Below the pieces are notes generated by a model that worked only from the letters and a program-made list of their open reading frames with translations, was not told where the DNA came from and did not search any database. The translations under genes and the position numbers were made by a program. 52,173 bases of DNA from Comamonadaceae bacterium (GTDB lineage Bacteria > Pseudomonadota > Gammaproteobacteria > Burkholderiales > Burkholderiaceae_C): the NCBI GenBank assembly GCA_008080595.1, contig VIKI01000002.1:1-52173 (forward strand), in the 5' to 3' direction. Positions 46,401 to 52,173 of the stretch are shown here, one piece after another. Numbering within the stretch: position 1 is the stretch's first letter; each line of letters starts with the position of its first letter.

Positions 46401-47372
46401 ACTTTCAAAATAAACCACCTTGCGGGCCCGCTGCACATCACCCAGTGGACGGTGTGCGGCCAGGGCCTGCCAGGGGTCAAACACGGCGGCCTCAACCTGG
46501 CGCACCAAGTCTTGCCCAGCCGGACTGGCGCAGTCCTGGCGCGGCAAAGTCAATCGCGCTACGGTGGTGTACGGGCTGGGCCAGTTGACGCTGGCGTCTT
46601 CAATCGGGGTCAGGGCCTCGCTGACAAAGGGCTGCAACTGCAGCTCCCACTGCAAATCCTGCTGGGCCAGCCGGGCGGCAAAGTCGCCACCCCAGTCTTT
46701 GTTGGCATGCGGGCTGGCCACACCGTTGCTGGCCGCCGGCAGCAGCCGCACCCGCACCGCATACGGGCCACAGGCCATGGGCACGGCGCTGAACAGCGGC
46801 TCGGTGGCAAAACCGCCAAACGGCTTGCCCACGGCCTTGAGCAGTTTCAGCAAGCGGGCCGGGCCACCCAGCAAGCCGTAGCGCTGCACCAGAAACTTCA
46901 GCAAGCTCGCGTTGCCCTGGGCTGCGGCGGCCACAAAGGCCACAAATTCATCACTTTTGGGAAAGGCAAACTGCTCGGCATTGATCAGCGTGAAGCACTG
47001 GCATGACGTCGGGCCATCGCCCAGCGCCGATTCACCCGAAACACCTTGCACCCGAATCGCCAGGCCACGCACATCGGGTATGGCATCAGCGGCACGATCC
47101 AGCCCGCCATTGGACAAGCGCAGCCACACCGGGTAGCTTTTCGGCTTGGCAAACAAGCCGTGGCGGGCAAACTCGGGCAGCTTGGCCAACACCTCCAGGC
47201 TACCCTGCGCGGCAGTCAACTGCTTGCGGTGCAGGGCACGGCCTGGCCCGTATTTTTTCGACTTGGCGGCCTGAATCGCGGCAAATTGCTGACCATAGGC
47301 GGCAAAGCGCTCGGCTTCATCGGCCGCCACTTGTTCACGCCATTGTGTGCTGGGGGTCATGGGAATGGTCAT
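46365..47372 (-). CDS. Catalase-related heme protein
   Basis: A 335-residue protein of the catalase-like superfamily, shorter than true catalases. The distal His is likely in GRALHRKQL (about residue 48), followed by PVWLRLSNGG, PDVRGLAIRVQGV and CQCFTLINAEQFAF, corresponding to the vRfS, RG.A.K and LVGNN.PvFF blocks of catalases. The C-terminal domain and the usual proximal Tyr motif (R.FsY.D...) are not seen. Related short proteins are often annotated 'catalase family' without shown activity. The C-terminal tail (QKGRSAFSEKA) overlaps a degenerate dispersed repeat. Confidence 0.75.
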   Translation of the reverse strand: MTIPMTPSTQWREQVAADEAERFAAYGQQFAAIQAAKSKKYGPGRALHRKQLTAAQGSLEVLAKLPEFARHGLFAKPKSYPVWLRLSNGGLDRAADAIPDVRGLAIRVQGVSGESALGDGPTSCQCFTLINAEQFAFPKSDEFVAFVAAAAQGNASLLKFLVQRYGLLGGPARLLKLLKAVGKPFGGFATEPLFSAVPMACGPYAVRVRLLPAASNGVASPHANKDWGGDFAARLAQQDLQWELQLQPFVSEALTPIEDASVNWPSPYTTVARLTLPRQDCASPAGQDLVRQVEAAVFDPWQALAAHRPLGDVQRARKVVYFESQKGRSAFSEKA

Positions 47373-47402
47373 AGCGCCGGACTCCTGAAAGATTAATTCA
47401 AA

Positions 47403-47452
47403 AACAATAGCGCCTTACGCACTATTCATAAGCGCTAGAGGGCTATTTTGCA
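47403..47452 (+). repeat. Dispersed REP-like repeat upstream of the ferredoxin gene
   Basis: AACAATAGCGCCTTACGC, ACTATTCATAAGCG, CTAGAGGGCTATTTTG. A well conserved copy. A TATAAT follows directly at 47457-47462. Confidence 0.82.
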
Positions 47453-47456
47453 TTTA

Positions 47457-47462
47457 TATAAT
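47457..47462 (+). promoter_or_regulatory. Candidate -10 box before the ferredoxin gene
   Basis: TATAAT six bases before the ATG at 47469. If used, the message would be almost leaderless. No good -35 is visible; the position 17 bases upstream falls within the dispersed repeat. Confidence 0.3.
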
Positions 47463-47468
47463 GGCAAG

Positions 47469-47762
47469 ATGAACAGCAACGATACCGCAAAAATCTTCAC
47501 CGGGCACAGGCAACCTGCAAACCAGCAGTTTGATGCCTGGTCCAACCAACCGCTGCTGCTGTCGCTGGAACAAGGCAGCCTGGATTGGCCCAGTTCCTGC
47601 CGCAACGGCACGTGCCGGGCCTGTTTTGGCAAGCTCGAAAGCGGTCAGGTGCGTTATGAAATCGAGTGGCCGGGTTTGAGCGCCGATGAAAAAGCCGACG
47701 GCTACATCCTGCCCTGCGTGGCCTATCCGTGTTCTGACGTGGTGCTGCATCCGGGGGATTGA
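47469..47762 (+). CDS. Plant-type 2Fe-2S ferredoxin
   Basis: A 97-residue electron carrier. The cluster ligands are in SSCRNGTCRACFGKLESG (Cys-x4-Cys-x2-Cys) with a fourth Cys in YILPCVAYPCSD, the pattern of plant-type and Xyl-type ferredoxins. The start MNSNDTAKIF at 47469 is preferred over a codon seven residues upstream. No reductase or oxygenase partner is adjacent. It stands alone, convergent with the antitoxin gene seven bases away. Confidence 0.88.
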   Translation: MNSNDTAKIFTGHRQPANQQFDAWSNQPLLLSLEQGSLDWPSSCRNGTCRACFGKLESGQVRYEIEWPGLSADEKADGYILPCVAYPCSDVVLHPGD

Positions 47763-47768
47763 GGCGAA

Positions 47769-48104
47769 TTAATGCAATGCCATCAGGGCCGCTTCGGGGG
47801 CTTTGTCCAGCACCTTGAACAACGCTTTTGCAGCCCCCGTCGGACTGCGTTTGCCTTGCTCCCAATTGCGGATGGTGTCCACCGAGACATGAATGCGCTC
47901 GGCGAACTCGGCTTGGCTAAAGCCCAGACGTTGCCGCACACGCAAGGCGAATTTGGCCGCATCCTGCATCGCCTCTGCGTCATCAGCGGCGATGTGCAGG
48001 GCAATGTCCTTTTCGTTGGTCGCATCTAGCCGGGCGGCATCCACGCGCCCTGCTGCAAGCGTGCTGGGCAAGGCCGGATCAATCGTCATTTGGACTGTTT
48101 TCAT
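47769..48104 (-). CDS. XRE-type helix-turn-helix antitoxin (partner of BrnT)
   Basis: A 111-residue DNA-binding protein. The C-terminal half is a Cro/CI-type HTH: RVRQRLGFSQAEFAERIHVS, then VDTIRNWEQGKRSPTG. The N-terminal half (MKTVQMTIDPALP …) is probably the toxin-binding part. AGGTGAG lies six bases before the ATG, and the start overlaps the upstream toxin gene by 26 bases. This toxin-first order is usual for brnTA, though the classical BrnA antitoxin has a ribbon-helix-helix domain. Expected to repress its own operon. Confidence 0.85.
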   Translation of the reverse strand: MKTVQMTIDPALPSTLAAGRVDAARLDATNEKDIALHIAADDAEAMQDAAKFALRVRQRLGFSQAEFAERIHVSVDTIRNWEQGKRSPTGAAKALFKVLDKAPEAALMALH

Positions 48105-48360
48105 AGCGTCTCACCTCTCGTAAATTGGCTTTGCGCGCCGAAATGATGCGCAGTGTTTCATTGCGTGCGGTGTACACCAGCACAAACAAGCGAGATTCAA
48201 TCTTGCCCAAGAGTTGGTAGCGTATCTCGCCATAGTTGTACCGCTTATCCTCCTGAACACGACGATGAGGGTCAAAAAAAGCCCGGGCGGCATAGGCAAA
48301 ATCAAAGCCGCGCTGCTCAAAGCAGGTCTCACTTTTGGCCTCATCCCATTCAAAATTCAT
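48079..48360 (-). CDS. brnT: BrnT-family toxin (RelE-like ribonuclease)
   Basis: A 93-residue toxin of the BrnT/DUF497 family, RelE-like RNases that inhibit translation. It begins MNFEWDEAKSETCFEQRGFDF. Continuing features are RVQEDKRYNYGEIRYQLLGKI, RLFVLVYTARNETLRIISARKA and a final RREVRRYEN-like helix (LREVRRYEN), all characteristic. Intact and overlapping the antitoxin gene, so probably a functional toxin-antitoxin pair. Nothing around it marks a larger mobile element. Confidence 0.9.
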   Translation of the reverse strand: MNFEWDEAKSETCFEQRGFDFAYAARAFFDPHRRVQEDKRYNYGEIRYQLLGKIESRLFVLVYTARNETLRIISARKANLREVRRYENSPNDD

Positions 48361-48391
48361 GGCTCAAGTGTAGGCCAGTGAACCACTTTCA

Positions 48392-49228
48392 TCAACCACC
48401 ACGACGATCAGGTCGCGGGACTTGCTTGAACCTGATTTTGCGATCCAGCTCAATCGCGTCTTTTTTCAGCTGGCGCTGGGCATCGAGTGTTTGGCCGGCG
48501 GCCAGCCACTGGGCAAATTCTTCGGGGGTTTCCAGGGTGATGCGGCCTAGCACGCTGGAGCGGAAGTCGTAAATGACAATCTCGGCGGCTTTTTGCAGGT
48601 TGACCTGTTTGCCGCCCTGCAGTGCGCCGCGCTTGCGGCCAATGGCTTCGAGCAACTGTTCGTCGCTCAGGGTGGCGGCGCCTTCAAGCTTGAAGCGGGC
48701 CTCCAGCAGCTGCGGGTAGTGGGTTTTCAGGTAGTCCAGCAGTTCCAGGGCTACCTCTTGTTCGTCAAACGCATTGCGCCCGACCGCACCGCTGGCAGCC
48801 AGGTTGTAGCCGCTCTTGGCCACAATGATGCGCGGCCACAGCACGCCGGGGGTGTCGTACAGGTAAAAGTCATCGGCCAGGGCAATGCGCTGCTCCACCT
48901 TGGTCACCCCAGCCTCGTCACCGGTTTTGGCGGCGCGTTTGCCGGTCAGGGTGTTGATCAGGGTGGACTTGCCCACATTGGGAATGCCGCAGATCAGCAC
49001 CCGCATCGGCTTGACCATGCCACCCCGGTTCGGGGCCAGCTCAAAACAGGCCTTGATCAGCGCCTTGGCCGGGGTCGTCATGCTGGCATCCAGCGCAATG
49101 GCACGGGTGCCGGGCAGCGCGTTGTAATGCGCCAGCCATAAAGCCGTGCGATCCGGGTCGGCCAGGTCTTGCTTGTTCAGCACTTTCGTCAGGTGCATGT
49201 GGCCGGGGAACCATTGAATCATTGCCAT
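48392..49228 (-). CDS. rbgA: Circularly permuted GTPase YlqF/RbgA, apparently lacking an N-terminal segment
   Basis: GTPase for late assembly of the 50S subunit. It has 278 residues. Motifs in permuted order: G4 NKQDL, G5-like ALDAS, G1 GIPNVGKSTLIN, G3 DTPGVLWPR, then the C-terminal domain. The N-terminus reads MAMIQWFPGHMHLTK and jumps directly to VLNKQDLADP. In intact homologues about 35-40 residues (the helix after HM.K and the VVIEVLDARLP strand with the NP loop) lie between. The deletion is in frame. The product would lack a core strand of the G domain and may be inactive, or the gap is an assembly error. The YhgE/Pip gene ends five bases upstream. Confidence 0.85.
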   Translation of the reverse strand: MAMIQWFPGHMHLTKVLNKQDLADPDRTALWLAHYNALPGTRAIALDASMTTPAKALIKACFELAPNRGGMVKPMRVLICGIPNVGKSTLINTLTGKRAAKTGDEAGVTKVEQRIALADDFYLYDTPGVLWPRIIVAKSGYNLAASGAVGRNAFDEQEVALELLDYLKTHYPQLLEARFKLEGAATLSDEQLLEAIGRKRGALQGGKQVNLQKAAEIVIYDFRSSVLGRITLETPEEFAQWLAAGQTLDAQRQLKKDAIELDRKIRFKQVPRPDRRGG

Positions 49229-49232
49229 TTTT

Positions 49233-51173
49233 TTACAAATCCAGAGTTGGCCGCAAAGCGGACAGTTTCACATAACGCCAGCGCCCGACAAACGTCGCCA
49301 CCAGTGCGGCCAACCCACCCCACAGCGCCACCCATTGCAGGGCGGCCAGCCATTGGCCGTCAAACGCGCCAAACAGGCTGGCTTTGATGGCCTTGACCAC
49401 CCAGGTGATGGGCAGATACGGACTCATCTGGGCAAACAGGCCGCCGCTGAGCTCCACCGGCAAAATGCCACCGGAAGAAGACAACTGCACCGCCAGAAAA
49501 ATCAGCGCCAGCGCTTTGCCTGCGTCACCCAGCGCACGGGTCAGGGCAAACACCAGCCACAAAAACGTCGCCGCCGCCAGCGCCAGCGTCAGCGCCAAGG
49601 CCCCCATATGCAGCGCCTGAATCTGCAAGCCCCACAGCAAGGCGGCCCAGACCAGCAACGCCTGCCACAGCACCAGCAGCATCGGCATGGCGACCTTGCC
49701 GAGGATTCGCGCCACAACGGGGTAGCGTTTGGCCTGGTGCGGCAAGGCCCGCATACGAATCAGAAACGCCGCCAGGCTGGCCCCCAGCCACAGCGCGCCG
49801 GGCACGATGTTGGCGGCAAACGCGCTGCCATTGTTTTGCACTGGCGCGGCCACCTCCACATCGGGCTGCACCGAGCTGGCCAACCCCTGGGCGTTGCCAT
49901 CGAGTTTGCGAACGGACGCGGGCAAGGCCTGCCCCAGCAAATCCAGCCCACCGGCCAGGTGCTGTGCACCCTGCACCACCTGCTGGGTGCCTTGTTTGAG
50001 GGCGATGGCGCCGGTGCTCAAGCTGCCTGCGCCATGCACCAATTCGTCGAGCTTGCTGTCTTCGGGCAACTGCGTGACGATGGTGCGCAGGCCGGTGTTG
50101 AGGCTGATCAGCCCACTGGTCAGGGTGCTGACCCCGGCGCTGAGGGTATCGGCCCCGTCACCCAGCTTTTGCTGGCCGGCAACCGCCGTTTTCAGACCCG
50201 CATCCAGCGTGCCGACACCCTGGCCGAGTTGGCCCAGCGCGGTTTTAATTTCGGTAGCCACAAACAGGCTGCTGTCGGCTTCTTCGCGAAAGCCATCGAT
50301 GCTTTTTTGCAGGCGCAGCGTGCCCTGTTGCAGCTCGGCCAGCCCCTTGCCCAAGTCGTCATGACCGGCGGCCAGGGCCTTGGCTCCTTCGTCCAGGCGG
50401 CGCAGTTCCGAATTTCTGGGCCGCTGGGCAAACATGCTGCGCAAGCCCGCGCCCAGCTCTTTGACACCGGTGCTGAATTGGCCCACACCCAAGTCCAGCC
50501 GGGCCGCGCCACGGGTCATGGCATCCGCACCACGGGTGGTTTGCTGTGCCCCATTGACCAACTCGGTGGCTCCGTGGCGCAGTTGCGTCAAGCCCTCGTG
50601 CAACTGCGTCAGGCTGCGTTGCGAACCTGCGGCATCGGCCAGCACCAGTGCCCAGCGCTGTTCGTTCAGGCTTTGATTCACCTCGCGCCCCAGGTCTTCG
50701 GCAAAGCGCCGGGCCAGACCCGCGCTGGGGTAGCTGTTGCCCTCCGAGGTGAACACCACCAGCTTGCCGGCCCCGGCTTGTGCGCCGGGAATGGCGTTGG
50801 AGCTGAAGTCAGTCGGCACGATCAGCGCAAAGGCCAGGGCACCGCTCGTCACCAGTTGGCGAGCCTCTTGTTCGCTGGCGACATCCAGGTAGCCAAAGGC
50901 AGGCTTGGCCTTGAGGCGCTGGGTGACATCGCGCCCGACGTTGAAGGCCTGGTCGCGGTACACCAGCCCCTGATCCAGGTTGACGATGGCCACCGGCAAA
51001 GCGCCGGTTTTGGCCGCTGGGTCCCACACGCTGGTCAGGTAGATCACCACGTACAGCGCCGGAATCAGCGCCACCACCACGGCCGACAGCAGCATGCGGG
51101 GACTGTGCAGAAAAAAGTGCGCCTCCAGTCGGGCCAGCGCCCAGGTTGCGCTCAACAAGCCCTCAGTCCTCAT
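49233..51173 (-). CDS. YhgE/Pip-family membrane protein (ABC-2-like)
   Basis: A 646-residue protein: N-terminal membrane helix (MLLSAVVVALIPALYVVIYL), a large extracytoplasmic region with PVAIVNLDQG and LTSGALAFALIVPTDFS-like text, and long stretches of helical heptad/11-mer repeats (LxxGxxxLxxGxxQ pattern, e.g. QQKLGDGADTLSAGVSTL). At least five C-terminal membrane helices follow, with SSGGILPVELSGGLFAQMSPYLP. This is the architecture of YhgE/Pip proteins, best known as phage-infection proteins and in type VII secretion loci of Gram-positives. The role in Gram-negatives is unclear. The ATG at 51173 overlaps the end of the arfB-like gene by 11 bases, so the two are co-transcribed. Confidence 0.83.
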   Translation of the reverse strand: MRTEGLLSATWALARLEAHFFLHSPRMLLSAVVVALIPALYVVIYLTSVWDPAAKTGALPVAIVNLDQGLVYRDQAFNVGRDVTQRLKAKPAFGYLDVASEQEARQLVTSGALAFALIVPTDFSSNAIPGAQAGAGKLVVFTSEGNSYPSAGLARRFAEDLGREVNQSLNEQRWALVLADAAGSQRSLTQLHEGLTQLRHGATELVNGAQQTTRGADAMTRGAARLDLGVGQFSTGVKELGAGLRSMFAQRPRNSELRRLDEGAKALAAGHDDLGKGLAELQQGTLRLQKSIDGFREEADSSLFVATEIKTALGQLGQGVGTLDAGLKTAVAGQQKLGDGADTLSAGVSTLTSGLISLNTGLRTIVTQLPEDSKLDELVHGAGSLSTGAIALKQGTQQVVQGAQHLAGGLDLLGQALPASVRKLDGNAQGLASSVQPDVEVAAPVQNNGSAFAANIVPGALWLGASLAAFLIRMRALPHQAKRYPVVARILGKVAMPMLLVLWQALLVWAALLWGLQIQALHMGALALTLALAAATFLWLVFALTRALGDAGKALALIFLAVQLSSSGGILPVELSGGLFAQMSPYLPITWVVKAIKASLFGAFDGQWLAALQWVALWGGLAALVATFVGRWRYVKLSALRPTLDL

Positions 51174-51507
51174 GCCCGACCCTGGCACGCTGGGCTTTTA
51201 TGCCAGAGCGCTGCGTCTTGGCTTGGCGCAAGCGCAGGCGTGAGGCCTTGGTGGGCTTGGTCGGTTTGCGGTCTTTGGGCGGCTGGGCCACGCTGTTGAC
51301 CAGCTCGTGCAGGCGGATCAGCGCGTCAAAGCGGTTCATCTCTTGCGTGCGGTGCTGCTGCGCCTTGAGTACCAGCACGCCGTCTTTGCTGATGCGGTTG
51401 TCGTGCAGCGCCAGCAGGCGCTCCTTGACATCTGGCGGCAGGCTGGATGCGGCAATGTCAAAACGCAGCAGGGTGATCTCTTCGGGGGGGATTCTCAATG
51501 CTTCCAT
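51163..51507 (-). CDS. arfB: ArfB/YaeJ-like peptidyl-tRNA hydrolase lacking the GGQ segment
   Basis: ArfB rescues stalled ribosomes: its GGQ loop hydrolyses peptidyl-tRNA and its basic C-terminal tail sits in the mRNA tunnel. This 114-residue version starts MEALRIPPEEITL and passes directly to LRFDIAASSLPPDVKERLL. In normal relatives about 20 residues containing RAQGAGGQNVNKVS separate these parts. The rest (ISKDGVLVLKAQQHRTQEMN and the Lys/Arg-rich tail KTQRSGIKAQRARV) is intact. The gap is in frame. Without GGQ the protein cannot hydrolyse peptidyl-tRNA by the known mechanism. Either a dead or regulatory remnant, or an assembly deletion. A dispersed repeat abuts the start codon. Confidence 0.85.
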   Translation of the reverse strand: MEALRIPPEEITLLRFDIAASSLPPDVKERLLALHDNRISKDGVLVLKAQQHRTQEMNRFDALIRLHELVNSVAQPPKDRKPTKPTKASRLRLRQAKTQRSGIKAQRARVGHED

Positions 51508-51556
51508 TTTGATAGCTGTTTACGCTTTATTGATAAGGTCTAGGAGGCTAAAACAT
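51508..51556 (+). repeat. Dispersed REP-like repeat between trhP and the arfB-like gene
   Basis: TTTGATAGCTGTTTACGC, TTTATTGATAAGG, TCTAGGAGGCTAAAAC. It begins at the arfB-like start codon and contains the TAG stop of trhP (51540-51542), so it is the entire intergenic space. Confidence 0.78.
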
Positions 51557-52173
51557 CATTAATTTGTGCTGGTACAGCCTCGGGCGGGTGGATGTAACGC
51601 GCCACAAACGCCCCGACCGTGCTCTCAGGCAAGGGCAACCACACGATGTGGCCGCTGCCCGGGGCCACCGGCATGGCTGCACCGTCGCTGCTTTCCATGC
51701 GCTCCAGCAGCACATCGACATTGCCATTTGGTGCAATGATCTCCAGCCAGTCGCCCACGGCAAAGCGGTTTTTCACCGCCACCTGCGCCAGGCCCCGCGC
51801 CGCATCAAAACCGACCACGTCGCCCACATACAGGCTGCGGCCCGACTCCGAATAACCGCGCAGGTAGTTTTGCGTGGCCTCGGGCGTGTGGCGCTGGAAA
51901 AAGCCGCTGGTGTAGCCGCGGTTGGCCAAGCCTTCGAGCTGGCCGAGCAATTCGGGGTTGAGTTCACGCCCGGCCACCGCGTCGTCGATCGCGCGGCGGT
52001 AGCTTTGCACGGTGCGGGCCACGTAATACGGGCTTTTGGTGCGGCCTTCGATCTTGAGCGAGTCCACGCCGATCTCCACCAGCCGTTTGACGTGTTCAAT
52101 AGCCCGCAAGTCTTTGCTGTTCATCACGTAAGTGCCGTGTTCGTCTTCTTCAATCGGCATGTAGCTGCCTTCG
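51540..52173 (-). CDS. trhP: U32-family peptidase-like tRNA hydroxylation protein TrhP/YegQ (C-terminal part; gene runs off the right edge)
   Basis: C-terminal ~210 residues of a U32 protein required for 5-hydroxyuridine formation in tRNA. It contains EEDEHGTYVMNSKDLRAIEH, VDSLKIEGRTKSPYYVARTV, the conserved GLANRGYTSGFFQRH and the C-terminal barrel (SLYVGDVVGFDAA). The conserved Cys-containing N-terminal part is outside the window. The last codons (…NDVLAS) and the stop are encoded at the edge of the dispersed repeat. Confidence 0.88.
   Translation of the reverse strand, partial: EGSYMPIEEDEHGTYVMNSKDLRAIEHVKRLVEIGVDSLKIEGRTKSPYYVARTVQSYRRAIDDAVAGRELNPELLGQLEGLANRGYTSGFFQRHTPEATQNYLRGYSESGRSLYVGDVVGFDAARGLAQVAVKNRFAVGDWLEIIAPNGNVDVLLERMESSDGAAMPVAPGSGHIVWLPLPESTVGAFVARYIHPPEAVPAQINDVLAS

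Noticed and set aside
46365..47372. Calling the catalase-related gene a true catalase (katA/katE)
   Set aside because: It is too short, and the proximal heme-ligand Tyr motif was not found.
49335..51299. 654-codon frame antisense to the YhgE/Pip gene
   Set aside because: Gln/His/Arg-rich shadow of a conserved membrane protein; no recognisable domain.
5412..51556. Dispersed repeats as a CRISPR array
   Set aside because: Copies are kilobases apart, on both strands and inside genes, with no regular spacers or cas genes.

Overview
The window looks like chromosome of a betaproteobacterium of the Comamonadaceae (Rhodoferax/Polaromonas/Acidovorax-like). The protein sequences resemble that family as I recall it, and the orders pilMNOPQ-aroK-aroB-dgt-gltB-gltD and lptM/cyaY/ponA are typical of it. 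No rRNA, tRNA or CRISPR array was recognised. Both ends cut through genes: gltD on the left, trhP/yegQ on the right.

Layout. 1-5276: glutamate synthase (gltD', gltB). 5277-6154: a REP-associated tyrosine transposase (RAYT) with a copy of a short dispersed repeat at its stop codon. 6183-11112: a glycine-zipper lipoprotein, a methyltransferase, a DUF1415 protein, dgt, aroB and aroK. 11113-11556: a scar holding an antitoxin-like remnant and a decayed second copy of the aroK 5' end. 11557-19442: the type IV pilus operon pilMNOPQ, with an Ig-like/Big-repeat lipoprotein as a sixth gene. 19712-26003: ponA, cyaY, lptM, msrQP, a cytochrome c4-like protein and the GTPase yihA. 26045-29090: two lipid A acyltransferase genes (one broken) and metK behind a structured leader. 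29112-35270: surface-glycan genes (GT9, GtrA, ArnT-like), a membrane protein/BNR-repeat pair and a PlsC-like acyltransferase. 35400-37749: an orphan TctC-type binding protein and proA. 37769-39426: a stand-alone gene whose product resembles domain I of insecticidal Cry toxins, between near-identical 23-bp direct repeats. 39464-52173: a chemoreceptor, rep helicase, outer-membrane phospholipase, a small ABC-type ATPase, a DHH phosphoesterase, a catalase-related protein, a ferredoxin, a BrnT/XRE toxin-antitoxin pair, an RbgA/YlqF GTPase, a YhgE/Pip membrane protein, an ArfB-like protein and trhP'.

Three things stand out. (1) The Cry-domain-I-like protein and its flanking direct repeats look like a small acquired cassette. 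(2) A ~45-50 bp imperfect palindromic repeat occurs about a dozen times. It sits between genes, supplies the stop codon or tail of several genes, and lies inside coding sequence: an in-frame insert in proA, the signal peptide of pldA, and the C-terminal tail of gltB. With the adjacent RAYT it resembles a REP/RAYT system. (3) Three conserved genes (the second lpxL, rbgA/ylqF, arfB) each lack a short internal segment holding a catalytic or core motif. This is either real decay or an assembly artefact and should be checked on reads.

Functionally, most genes are housekeeping (nitrogen assimilation, shikimate pathway, peptidoglycan, lipid A, periplasmic methionine sulfoxide repair, S-adenosylmethionine supply) or belong to the cell surface (type IV pili, adhesin-like lipoprotein, glycan transferases, phospholipase). 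Comparisons with relatives are from memory of the families; no search was run.
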